Positions 34,436-42,312 of a stretch of DNA of 64,000 bases are shown piece by piece. The notes beneath the pieces were generated by a model. The model had not been told where the DNA came from. It ran no database searches and saw only the letters and a program-made list of their open reading frames with translations. Position numbers and translations under genes: made by a program. The stretch covers positions 90,193 through 154,192 of the forward strand of contig JAEVYY010000027.1 of NCBI GenBank assembly GCA_023392535.1. The letters run 5' to 3'. The stretch comes from Bacillota bacterium (lineage in GTDB: Bacteria; Bacillota; Clostridia; Lachnospirales; Lachnospiraceae). Within the stretch, counting starts at the first letter, position 1; the number at the start of each line of letters is the position of its first letter.

Positions 34436-36016
34436 TTATCTACGTAATACTTTTCCGTTTCTTATTCCCGTGAATTCACCCGTTCTAACAGCCACACGAC
34501 CATTTACGATGACATGCACGATTCCCTCCGGAAACTGTGCCGGTTCTGTAAAGGTTCCTTTCTCTTTTACGCTCTTTGCATCAAAAATGCAAAGATCCGC
34601 ATAGTAGCCCCGTTCAATTTTACCTCTGTTTTTAATGTGCATGGCCTTTGCCGCTTTCCATGTCATCTTTGTAATGGCTTCCTCCAGTGTAAGGGCTTTT
34701 CTTTCTCTTACATAAGTGGATAAAATACGAGGAAACGAACCATATACTCTGGGATGAGGCTTTCCCCCTAATAGACCATCCGTACAAGCATTCATTTCCG
34801 GGCGCTTCATAAAGCGCACTACATGCTCCTCTTTACCATAAAAATCCACCATACCCACAGCATTTTCCTCTTCCAGCAGAAGATCAAATGTTGCTTGATA
34901 AGGATCTTTCTTACGTAGGTGCCCCAGATCAAGCAGATTTAAGCCAACCGCATCCTGATTTTTTTGTGTTTTTACACTTGTAATAAAAATCTGATCCAAC
35001 CCTGCAAAATCCACAAAGTTGTCCCATCCGGGTATTCCCTCCGTAATGTCTTTTATCATAGCTTCCCGTAACTTAGGATCTTTAAGCCTGGTTAGAAGTT
35101 TATCCGTTCCTCCGTCGTGAGCCCAAGGAGGTAAGATGACACCTAGCATAGTGCTACCCGCTACATATGGATATTGGTCAAACGTAACTTTGATTCCTTT
35201 TTTTTCACAAATATCCAGAAGCATCAGTACTTCGTCTATTTTATTCCAATTCTTTCTGCCACATACCTTAAAATGAGAGAAATGGATATGGATGCCACTT
35301 TCTTTTCCTATCCTTATTATTTCTTTCATAGAGTCCACGATGGTGTCCGCTTCACTTCTTTGATGTACGACATAAACACCGTCATACTCTGCTGCCACCT
35401 TACAAATCTCTATGATCTCTTCTATGGCGGAATAAGCACAGGGCATATAGATGAGGCCATCCGAAATGCCAATTGCTCCCGCCTCCATTTCCCGGCGAAC
35501 GATTGATTTCATCCGCTCTAATTCTTCTTTATCAGGTTTTCTATTATCCAGTCCCATGGCTTCCATTCGTATATTTCCATGGGGCAACAGGTAACATTCA
35601 TTGATGGATGGCTCAGCCTCTTCTATCATGGTCAGATAATGAGCCGTATCCTGATAATTCCAGTTAATGCTATCACAATCACCATCAAGTCCAGCTAAGT
35701 TTTTCCTCCAGGGGCTAATGTAAGAAGGAGGGAGGGGTGCCATAGAGATTCCGTCCTGTCCTAATACTTCTGTAGTTATTCCTTGTTTGAGCTTCGGTAG
35801 AAGCTCAGGGTGAACCAAGACCTCCAAATCACTATGACTATGGGTATCAATAAAACCAGGCGCGATCACAAGGCCTTGTGCATCTATGATCTCATCCGCT
35901 TTTTGCGTCACGATACCTACTTCTTCAATTTTATCCTTATCAATCAGAACATCGCCCAGGAACCCATCTGAGCCCGTTCCATCCACGATAAAACCGTTTT
36001 TTATCAGTATCTTCAT
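34436..36016 (-). CDS. N-acyl-D-amino-acid deacylase / D-aminoacylase family amidohydrolase
   Basis: 526 residues. The amidohydrolase pattern is VIAPGFIDTHSHSDLEVL (HxH), HFSHFKVCG, and CTDGLLGGKPHPRVYGSF with RILSTYVRER, which is typical of D-aminoacylases. These enzymes remove acyl groups from N-acyl-D-amino acids using zinc. Here it could act on an N-carbamoyl or N-acyl intermediate from ring opening by the hydantoinase; that is inference. It overlaps the upstream ATPase gene by 4 bases (ATGA), so the enzyme and importer are coupled. Confidence 0.85.
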   Translation of the reverse strand: MKILIKNGFIVDGTGSDGFLGDVLIDKDKIEEVGIVTQKADEIIDAQGLVIAPGFIDTHSHSDLEVLVHPELLPKLKQGITTEVLGQDGISMAPLPPSYISPWRKNLAGLDGDCDSINWNYQDTAHYLTMIEEAEPSINECYLLPHGNIRMEAMGLDNRKPDKEELERMKSIVRREMEAGAIGISDGLIYMPCAYSAIEEIIEICKVAAEYDGVYVVHQRSEADTIVDSMKEIIRIGKESGIHIHFSHFKVCGRKNWNKIDEVLMLLDICEKKGIKVTFDQYPYVAGSTMLGVILPPWAHDGGTDKLLTRLKDPKLREAMIKDITEGIPGWDNFVDFAGLDQIFITSVKTQKNQDAVGLNLLDLGHLRKKDPYQATFDLLLEEENAVGMVDFYGKEEHVVRFMKRPEMNACTDGLLGGKPHPRVYGSFPRILSTYVRERKALTLEEAITKMTWKAAKAMHIKNRGKIERGYYADLCIFDAKSVKEKGTFTEPAQFPEGIVHVIVNGRVAVRTGEFTGIRNGKVLRR

Positions 36017-36849
36017 AAGGCAATTTTTCCTTCTTCCAGAAAAAGCTTCAACTCCTCAATATTTACAACCCCATCATGCAGACCAGTACGATCTATTAAT
36101 TGTGCCATTCTGGTTACCATAGGAGGTTTTACAAAGCCTTCCATTAAACGTTCTGGTTGTGAAAATATGTCGCTCGGAGTACCATCCATAAATATTTCTC
36201 CTTTTTTCATCACCATAATACGCTTTGCATATTGTGCCACAATATGCATTTCATGGGTAATGATTAAAATGGTATGGCCATGTTTTTCATTTAGTTCTTT
36301 TAAGAATTCCATGATTTCCAAAGATTGCTTATAATCTTGTCCCGTTGTGGGTTCATCCACAATAATCACCTGCGGTTTTAAAGAGAGAATGGAAGCTATT
36401 GCCACTCTTTGCCGCAATCCTTTCATTAATAGAACCGGTTGCTCCTCAAATAATTCTGATTTTACACCCGCAGTTTCTGCTGCCTCTTTTACTCTTTTAT
36501 CTACTTCTTTTTCATCTAGTCCAATATTTCTTGGTGCATAGGCAATTTCGTCATACACTTTGGCACTAAATAGCTGATGATCCGGATTTTGAAAAACATA
36601 CCCAATATTTTTTACCAGATCTTTTACCTTTGGCCTTTTTTCCACATGGAGTCCCCCTACGATTATTTCTCCCTTTGTTATTTTTAAGATACCGTTCAAA
36701 CACTTAGATAATGTGGTTTTCCCACATCCGTTCTGTCCAATCAAAGCCACGAAATCTCCTTTTTTTACAGAAATATTAATGTCTTCTAAGGCCACTGTGC
36801 CGTCATCATAGGCAAATGTCAGATTTTTTACTTGTATGATATCCTCCAT
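36013..36849 (-). CDS. ECF transporter ATPase with non-standard signature motif
   Basis: 278 residues of ABC ATPase. Walker A GQNGCGKTTLSK, Q-loop GYVFQNPDHQLFS, Walker B VIIVDEPTTGQD and the H-loop ITHEMH are all present. The LSGGQ signature is replaced by LLMKGLRQR. In ATPase dimers the signature of one subunit completes the ATP site of the other, so one of the two sites may be weak or have another role. ATG at 36849 is chosen for GGTGAG upstream; it follows the partner ATPase by one base. It powers the ECF importer with the next three genes. Confidence 0.88.
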   Translation of the reverse strand: MEDIIQVKNLTFAYDDGTVALEDINISVKKGDFVALIGQNGCGKTTLSKCLNGILKITKGEIIVGGLHVEKRPKVKDLVKNIGYVFQNPDHQLFSAKVYDEIAYAPRNIGLDEKEVDKRVKEAAETAGVKSELFEEQPVLLMKGLRQRVAIASILSLKPQVIIVDEPTTGQDYKQSLEIMEFLKELNEKHGHTILIITHEMHIVAQYAKRIMVMKKGEIFMDGTPSDIFSQPERLMEGFVKPPMVTRMAQLIDRTGLHDGVVNIEELKLFLEEGKIAL

Positions 36850-36850
36850 A

Positions 36851-37711
36851 CTACTCACCATCTTTCTCTTTTAATAAACTTTTTATTTCCATGGCAATTT
36901 CTTCTAATTTTACTGGCCCTGCCCCCTTTATCTGAAATTTGTTATAAAGATAATAGAGCAGTTCAATGGATTCTGGTACTTTCAAACTGTTTTCTTTTAG
37001 TAATTCTACCTCTGTAAAAAATTCTTTTGTCTCTAAATGCCTAAGGATCAACCCATCCTTCATCAAGATGACTTCGTCTGCTAGTTCTGCAATTTTTTCT
37101 ATATTATGCTCAATTACAACTACCGTCATTTTTAAATTAGTTTTAATATTTTCTAAAATCTCGAATACTTCATCTTTTGATTTCGGATCCAACATTGAAG
37201 TAGGCTCATCCAGTATGATTATTTTAGGTTTGGCCGCCAGTACTGCTGCGATTGCTACACGTTGTTTTTGTCCTCCCGAGAGATCAAAAGGCGGTTTTTC
37301 CAGTAAATCCTCTAAATGACAAAGTTCGCTGACCCATGCAATTCTTTTGTTGATTTCTTCCACGGATACACCGATGTTCTCCAATCCAAAAGCAATTTCT
37401 TCTTCTACACTCATAGTCGTGAACTGCGCATCTGGATCCGAGAAAACCATTCCGGCACTTTCTGCTATCACACGTGAATCACAATCCTTTACAGGCTCTC
37501 CATATAACAATACCTGTCCTTTGTAGACTCCCGTAGAGCTATTGGGGATTATACCCTTTATACAGGATACCAGAGTGGTTTTTCCTGATTCATTAGATCC
37601 TACGATACCTAAAAATATATTTTCTTTAATGGTTAGATTCATATGATTAAATAAATACTCATCCGTTCCGTCATACTTCCAGCTTAGATCCGTAATTTCT
37701 ACAGCATTCAT
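36851..37711 (-). CDS. ECF transporter ATPase with canonical signature
   Basis: 286 residues. Walker A GSNESGKTTLVS, signature LSGGQKQRVAIAA, Walker B IIILDEPTSMLDP and H-loop VIEHNIEKIAE are complete. Q-loop context MVFSDPDAQFTTMSVEEEIA is typical of ECF ATPases. It pairs with the ATPase at 36013-36849 as a heterodimer and couples to the EcfT protein encoded upstream. GGAGG precedes the ATG. Confidence 0.9.
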   Translation of the reverse strand: MNAVEITDLSWKYDGTDEYLFNHMNLTIKENIFLGIVGSNESGKTTLVSCIKGIIPNSSTGVYKGQVLLYGEPVKDCDSRVIAESAGMVFSDPDAQFTTMSVEEEIAFGLENIGVSVEEINKRIAWVSELCHLEDLLEKPPFDLSGGQKQRVAIAAVLAAKPKIIILDEPTSMLDPKSKDEVFEILENIKTNLKMTVVVIEHNIEKIAELADEVILMKDGLILRHLETKEFFTEVELLKENSLKVPESIELLYYLYNKFQIKGAGPVKLEEIAMEIKSLLKEKDGE

Positions 37712-37729
37712 TTTTTTTCCTCCGGTTTA

Positions 37730-38599
37730 TTATAAGATATTACCAAGCCAACTATTCAGAATCGAATTCTTTAATGCAAATGCATTGATAGTGATTTTTA
37801 AGAATATGGTTCCTACAAAGATTCCCAAAAAAATGATAGACACCAAATAATCCAAATTGGTTCTCTTAAATTTAGTTCGCAGATAATCGGGTCGTTTCAT
37901 GCCCTTGTAGGTTCCTTTAATTTCTGTGCCTTTTGCATATAGGCCAATGCTGATATCTTCACTACGTCGTATGGCCAATGTAAATAGGGGAATCATATAC
38001 ATGGGAAAATGGCTCACCTTTGTCAGAAATTTTTCATGATCCATGTCTAATCCTCTTGCTTTTTCTGCCTCTTTTACAATTCCATAATCCTCTAAGAACA
38101 TACCAGCCGAACGTAACGTCAAGCCCAGAAAATAAGATACCGCAAAAGGTACATGCAAACAACGAAGCCCTACTAAGATATCTCTTTCCCGATTGGTGGA
38201 AAAGAAAAAAATAGATGCCAGTAATAACGTTATAATACGGATATATACCATAACGGCCCACATGATGGAGAATCCATAAAATCTAAGTCCGAACACTATT
38301 ATAGGTGCCTCCGTGCTCAGTTTAGTGGGAAATACCGTATAGGAAAAGGTAATAAAACAGGCTACCAGAATCATCATCGGTACATATACTTTTAATTGCC
38401 GCAAATCTATGCGGGAAAATTTAAACATACAAAGGGTCGCGATCAGAAGCAGCAGATTTACTTCCGGCATCTGAATCAGTAACGGGACAAAACTCATTGC
38501 CAGATAGATAATGATTCTGGTCACCGGATGTAAATCATAGATTGGGGATTGAATAGGCACATAGCCCAAAACCGTTTTTCTCATATTTTCATGTTTCAT
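37730..38599 (-). CDS. ecfT: ECF transporter transmembrane component EcfT
   Basis: 289 residues with about five to six hydrophobic segments. The coupling helix motif AEKARGLDM (first Ala-Arg-Gly) and the second, weaker one SIGLYAKGTE mark EcfT, which links the ATPases to the substrate-binding S component in the membrane. The ATG at 38599 is preferred for GGAAGG about 9 bases upstream; the frame is open to 38623. A strong hairpin lies between this gene and the S component gene. Confidence 0.87.
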   Translation of the reverse strand: MKHENMRKTVLGYVPIQSPIYDLHPVTRIIIYLAMSFVPLLIQMPEVNLLLLIATLCMFKFSRIDLRQLKVYVPMMILVACFITFSYTVFPTKLSTEAPIIVFGLRFYGFSIMWAVMVYIRIITLLLASIFFFSTNRERDILVGLRCLHVPFAVSYFLGLTLRSAGMFLEDYGIVKEAEKARGLDMDHEKFLTKVSHFPMYMIPLFTLAIRRSEDISIGLYAKGTEIKGTYKGMKRPDYLRTKFKRTNLDYLVSIIFLGIFVGTIFLKITINAFALKNSILNSWLGNIL

Positions 38600-38654
38600 T
38601 GTATACGTCCTTCCATGCAGCAATAAATATTTTTCTCATTTTAATAATTTTAAC

Positions 38655-38692
38655 TTAAAATGTGGGGCAGCAATTCTGCTGCCCGATTTTAA
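38655..38692 (-). other. Intercistronic stem-loop between S component and ecfT
   Basis: Inner stem GGGCAGCA / TGCTGCCC (8 bp, 4-nt loop) with an outer 7-bp TTAAAAT / ATTTTAA arm. No T-run follows on the minus strand, so it is more likely an RNA-stability or processing element than a terminator; it would let the S component be made at a different level from EcfT/ATPases. Confidence 0.65.
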
Positions 38693-38707
38693 ATGGCTCG
38701 TTCGTTC

Positions 38708-39307
38708 TTATGCCCACAGACCCTTGCAAAAAGTCTTTGTCTTCATTACAAGAGGAGACAGGAACTTTAACATGATTATACCTAGTATGGCAGAGGCTAC
38801 TGAATTTCCCAGGAACCATCCAAGGAAGTTCAAAGGAATTCCTGCCGGTGTTATGATTCCAAATAAGAGTAATACAAGGTTTCCTTCTGCTGCACCAATC
38901 ATATTAGCAAGTAACGTTCCTACTATTAAAAACACGATATAATCCTTCCCTGTTTTTAATCTGGGATCACAACCTAGTTTACGGAAAAAATAGCCTGCAA
39001 ATGCTGCCTGTGCCAGGTTTCCAGGTAGGTACGCCAGGGAAATGGGCAATGCTGCAGATCCCGATATCGCATTCGATATCATCGGAAATACCACAGCTGC
39101 AATAGCGCCCCAACCGCCATACCAAATACATCCGACCGATTGGATGGCCTGACCTGGCCAGAAACAGGATACCGGACCAATTGACACGGCGAGACTGCCA
39201 AAGGTACCTACCACAATACCGACTCCCGTAAACAATGCCATCATTACATAGTGTGATAATCCGGGTTTTCTTACTTCTCCTTGTTCAAGTTTCCAAATGC
39301 TTTTCAT
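38708..39307 (-). CDS. ECF transporter S component of unknown substrate
   Basis: 199 residues with about six hydrophobic segments (HYVMMALFTGVGIVVGTFGS near the start, LANMIGAAEGNLVLLLFG later), the size and layout of an ECF substrate-binding subunit. It heads the T and ATPase genes of a complete Group I ECF importer. It does not match a vitamin-type S family that I can name. Placement between a hydantoin racemase and a D-aminoacylase suggests a hydantoin/ureide or related substrate; this is inference from context. AGGAGGAG precedes the ATG. Confidence 0.8.
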   Translation of the reverse strand: MKSIWKLEQGEVRKPGLSHYVMMALFTGVGIVVGTFGSLAVSIGPVSCFWPGQAIQSVGCIWYGGWGAIAAVVFPMISNAISGSAALPISLAYLPGNLAQAAFAGYFFRKLGCDPRLKTGKDYIVFLIVGTLLANMIGAAEGNLVLLLFGIITPAGIPLNFLGWFLGNSVASAILGIIMLKFLSPLVMKTKTFCKGLWA

Positions 39308-39366
39308 TTTTCTTCTCCTCCTTAAGTATCCTAATATTTATTGCCTCGCATCTTCTGCGTTGTGGC

Positions 39367-40053
39367 TTATTTGGTGTAAAGTCCAGCTTTTGAAATGCTA
39401 TCTTTGTCTTCTATTATGGCTAACAGGGTAGATATTCCTGATTGAATTGGATCCAAAACTGTAATCCCGGTCTTCTCCTGTATTCTATTTTTAGGGATCA
39501 TTGTCATACCTGCACATCCATAGATAACGACTTCCGCTTTTTTTTCTTTTGTTTGTTCTATCATTCTAATCAAATTTTTTTCTAATTCAGATTCCTCTTC
39601 CAGAAATTCCTCAATCGCCATACCTATAGTCACGGTTCCTGCATTTCTGGTCTGTAAATCATAGCTGTCAATTAAAGATTCCATCATGGGAAGAGCCTTG
39701 TTACTGGCAGCAATAACACTAAATTTATATCCTAATAACAACGCTCTGGAAAAAGCTGCCTCTGCAATTCCGATAACAGGTACCGGTATCATCTCCTTTA
39801 ATGCGGACAAACAAGGATCTCCAAAACAGGCAAGAAGAATCCCGTCATACACGGTCATGTCATTTTGTCTGCAATACTCAATCATTTGTGCTCCTGCTAA
39901 GGTATAGTCCGTAAAACTTTCTAATACATTCGGCGCATTTGGCATACGGATCACTTCCACCGTAATGTCCGATCGGATGCAAGACAGGGTATCTTTTATA
40001 TCCTTTGTCATTTTTAAAGAGCTATTAGGATTGATAACTAGAATTCGCTTCAT
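39367..40053 (-). CDS. hyuE: Asp/Glu/hydantoin racemase family protein
   Basis: 228 residues. RILVINPNSSLKMTKDI is the family start, and the two catalytic cysteines are in LLACFGDPCL and VVIYGCAGMTM. These racemases interconvert D and L forms of 5-substituted hydantoins or allantoin. The gene overlaps nothing but sits 5 bases after the hydantoinase stop, so the two act together: racemisation lets an enantioselective hydantoinase use all substrate. ATG at 40053 is chosen, with AGGGTGA upstream; two earlier ATGs are possible. Confidence 0.86.
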   Translation of the reverse strand: MKRILVINPNSSLKMTKDIKDTLSCIRSDITVEVIRMPNAPNVLESFTDYTLAGAQMIEYCRQNDMTVYDGILLACFGDPCLSALKEMIPVPVIGIAEAAFSRALLLGYKFSVIAASNKALPMMESLIDSYDLQTRNAGTVTIGMAIEEFLEEESELEKNLIRMIEQTKEKKAEVVIYGCAGMTMIPKNRIQEKTGITVLDPIQSGISTLLAIIEDKDSISKAGLYTK

Positions 40054-40058
40054 AGGCA

Positions 40059-41459
40059 TCACCCTAAGGAACGGTGCAGGAATTTTCCAGTACCAGGCCT
40101 TCCCTGAAAAACTCCATCTTTTGCTATCACTTCACCACGGCGCATTGTCAGTACCGCCAATCCTTTTACTTCCTTTCCTTCATATATGGAAGAATCAATT
40201 CCATAATGTAAGGTCTTAGATGACAATGTCATAGTAGCTTCCGGGTCAATGAGTACGATATCCGCATCGCTCCCCGGCTGAATCACTCCCTTTTGGGGAT
40301 ACATACCAAATATCTTGGCTGGATTGGTGCTGGTCATTTTCACCATTTCTTCCAAACTGAGTTTTCCAGCGCCCACACCATCTGTCATTAGTATGGGTAA
40401 ACGTTCCTCCATGCCGCTGACTCCATTTGCTATCTTCTTATAATCAGGAATGAATTTACCTTTTTCATCTTTTTCTAAAAAACTAGTTTTTTCCCTGTCA
40501 TCATAAAGACAGTTATCCGAACTCACGACACTCAGCACCTCCTCCGAAAGAGCGCTCCACAAGGCTTTCTTGTCTTCTTTGTCCCGTAGTGGCGGGCTGC
40601 AGATATAGCGAAATCCTATTTCCGAATCATCCATTACCTCTTTCGTAAATTCTAAGTAATGGATACAGGTCTCACCAATAACAGGATAACCTTCTGCTCT
40701 TGCTTCCTTAATTGCTTTTAGGGATTCTCTACAAGTAACGTGAAAAATATATAATTCGCAGCCAGCAAATTTTGCGTATTCTATGATTTTTGCTGTCGCC
40801 AATCCTTCAGCCACAGACGGTTTGGATAGGTAGTGATATTTCCATGCTGTTTTGCCCTGTGAATCAAATAGCGAATCATTATATTCACTAATGGTATTAT
40901 CTTCTGCGTGTACGCCCGGCCTTGCTCCCCACTTTTTTGCCTCCAGCATAACCTTTACTATATCTTCATCCGGTATCATGACACCTGCTTTTCGATATGT
41001 CGTAAACATTTTAAGCGTAGGACATCCTGCTTCTACTATCTCTTTAATCTCGTTCAGAATTTCTTCCGAGGCCTCTACGATCTTAGCATGTATTCCATAA
41101 TCTATGACTGCCTTTGCCATTTCCGCTTTCCTCTCTTTAATTTTTTGGAGGACGGAGTCACCTGGTTGCGTATTTGTGAAATCGATTATGGATGTCACTC
41201 CACCGAAAGCCGCTGCTTTACTGGCACTGTAAAAATCAAGTGGACCCTTACAACCCATAAATGGTGCTGCAATATGAACGTGAGGATCGATCAATCCCGG
41301 CACTACAATTTTTCCGGTGGCATCAATCACAGACTTAGCTTCCCCTAGTATATCCGCATCTCCGACTGCGGATATCTTTTCACCTTTAATTCCAATATCT
41401 GTCTGGCATACTCCTGCAGATGTAACTACTGTTCCATTTTTTATAATATAATCCAACAT
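40059..41459 (-). CDS. hyuA: Hydantoinase / dihydropyrimidinase / allantoinase family cyclic amidohydrolase
   Basis: 466 residues, the normal length. The metal ligands are visible: GLIDPHVHIAAPF (HxH), LKMFTTYRKAG with the lysine that is carboxylated in the family, GVHAEDN, YIFHVTC and VVSSDNCLYD. It hydrolyses a cyclic amide (hydantoin, dihydropyrimidine or allantoin) to an N-carbamoyl or ureido acid. The ATG at 41459 has AAGGG 8 bases upstream and gives the family N-terminus MLDYIIKNGTVVT. It is the first gene of the operon, behind an elaborate control region. The racemase nearby favours a chiral hydantoin-like ring. Confidence 0.87.
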   Translation of the reverse strand: MLDYIIKNGTVVTSAGVCQTDIGIKGEKISAVGDADILGEAKSVIDATGKIVVPGLIDPHVHIAAPFMGCKGPLDFYSASKAAAFGGVTSIIDFTNTQPGDSVLQKIKERKAEMAKAVIDYGIHAKIVEASEEILNEIKEIVEAGCPTLKMFTTYRKAGVMIPDEDIVKVMLEAKKWGARPGVHAEDNTISEYNDSLFDSQGKTAWKYHYLSKPSVAEGLATAKIIEYAKFAGCELYIFHVTCRESLKAIKEARAEGYPVIGETCIHYLEFTKEVMDDSEIGFRYICSPPLRDKEDKKALWSALSEEVLSVVSSDNCLYDDREKTSFLEKDEKGKFIPDYKKIANGVSGMEERLPILMTDGVGAGKLSLEEMVKMTSTNPAKIFGMYPQKGVIQPGSDADIVLIDPEATMTLSSKTLHYGIDSSIYEGKEVKGLAVLTMRRGEVIAKDGVFQGRPGTGKFLHRSLG

Positions 41460-41510
41460 TTTCATATCCCTTCTTTCGTAAAAGTGAGGTGCGTATCTTA
41501 CTTTTCTCTG

Positions 41511-41553
41511 AAAATAAAAAACGACAGATAAGGTATACAACCTCTCTGTCGTT
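41511..41553 (-). terminator. Terminator hairpin in the leader of the hydantoinase operon (candidate attenuator)
   Basis: Minus-strand stem AACGACAGA / TCTGTCGTT with an inner AGGT/ACCT pair, followed at once by TTTTTATTTT. It lies downstream of the promoter at 41579-41607 and about 50 bases before the hydantoinase start, so it can stop transcription before the first gene. Confidence 0.75.
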
Positions 41554-41578
41554 AGTTAGCTCTTATTTAATTAAGCGG

Positions 41579-41607
41579 AGTATATCATGCCGCAAATACC
41601 CTGTCAA
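41579..41607 (-). promoter_or_regulatory. Consensus sigma-A promoter of the hydantoinase/ECF operon
   Basis: TTGACA, 17 bases, TATACT on the minus strand. It is the only strong promoter in the 310-base gap 41460-41769, which also holds the leader terminator downstream and an 11-bp inverted repeat and three palindromes upstream. Transcription would begin near 41572. Confidence 0.85.
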
Positions 41608-41613
41608 CAATAC

Positions 41614-41639
41614 AAATTGTACTATTTTTAGTACAATTT
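41614..41639. promoter_or_regulatory. Inverted repeat just upstream of the -35
   Basis: AAATTGTACTA, 4-base spacer, TAGTACAATTT: a perfect 11-bp inverted repeat ending 6 bases before the -35 of the hydantoinase promoter, centred about 54 bases before the predicted start. A likely binding site for a dimeric regulator. Confidence 0.6.
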
Positions 41640-41648
41640 TCCTTCTTT

Positions 41649-41663
41649 TTCTCACAATGAGAA
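41649..41663. promoter_or_regulatory. Operator copy 1, TTCTCA-N3-TGAGAA
   Basis: A perfect 15-base palindrome, TTCTCACAATGAGAA, centred at 41656. First of three copies at exact 31-base spacing. Confidence 0.7.
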
Positions 41664-41679
41664 TATGCTTTCTATTCTA

Positions 41680-41694
41680 TTCTCATTGTGAGAA
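41680..41694. promoter_or_regulatory. Operator copy 2, TTCTCA-N3-TGAGAA
   Basis: TTCTCATTGTGAGAA, the same palindrome in the opposite orientation of its centre, centred at 41687. Confidence 0.7.
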
Positions 41695-41710
41695 TCATGC
41701 AAATTTTTCT

Positions 41711-41725
41711 TCCTCACAATGAGAA
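41711..41725. promoter_or_regulatory. Operator copy 3, one mismatch
   Basis: TCCTCACAATGAGAA, one base off the perfect palindrome, centred at 41718, again 31 bases from the previous copy. Confidence 0.65.
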
Positions 41726-41769
41726 ACCACTTCTTTTAAATTTTTCTCTGTATACTTCTCAATGGCTGC

Positions 41770-42312
41770 TCACCAATGTTTTTTTGTTACTTCCTCGTTA
41801 GAAAGGTGATCTCTTCTGCTGATCAGAAGACAAATGGTATCCAAAACAATATGAAGCGTCTGATCAAACAACGTACTAAGTAACTGTATGGATCGTCTAT
41901 CCTCACCTTTTTCTGCTCTTACCGTACCCGGTACTACCAGTACACTATTTGCCAAAGATGCGATGGAGGAGGAAGGCTTACTGGTTACCGATAGCACTGT
42001 ACAACCAGATTTTATTGCTTTTTTAGTGGATGAGAGGACATTATCCGATTCGCCGGATCCTGAGATGGCAATAAAGATATCTTCTTCCTTTAGGGCCGGA
42101 GTGATCGTATCACCTACAACAAATACCGTATAACCAAGATGCATTAATCGCATGGCAAACCCTTTGGCCTGCAGACCAGAGCGCCCCTCACCCTCTACCA
42201 ATATTCGATTTTCTTTTTTGATAAAAGACATAAATGTGGTAAGCTGCTCCTCTTCTACCATGTCTAATACATCCGTGATTTCTTTCATGATATCATGTAA
42301 GAGTTCAATCAT
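41770..42312 (-). CDS. hxlB: 6-phospho-3-hexuloisomerase (SIS domain)
   Basis: 180 residues of SIS-fold isomerase: ENRILVEGEGRSGLQAKGFA, then IFIAISGSGESDNVLS, and VVPGTVRAE. This is the PHI type that converts 3-hexulose-6-phosphate to fructose-6-phosphate and pairs with the synthase encoded just upstream; the two genes share ATGA. It is the last gene of the LacI-led operon. PHI homologues in non-methylotrophs serve formaldehyde removal or pentose supply; which applies here is open. Confidence 0.83.
   Translation of the reverse strand: MIELLHDIMKEITDVLDMVEEEQLTTFMSFIKKENRILVEGEGRSGLQAKGFAMRLMHLGYTVFVVGDTITPALKEEDIFIAISGSGESDNVLSSTKKAIKSGCTVLSVTSKPSSSIASLANSVLVVPGTVRAEKGEDRRSIQLLSTLFDQTLHIVLDTICLLISRRDHLSNEEVTKKHW

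Noticed and set aside
41591..41607. Sigma-54 promoter at the hydantoinase operon
   Set aside because: The stretch resembles the -24/-12 pattern, but the near-invariant GG is GA, while the same bases form a consensus sigma-A promoter.
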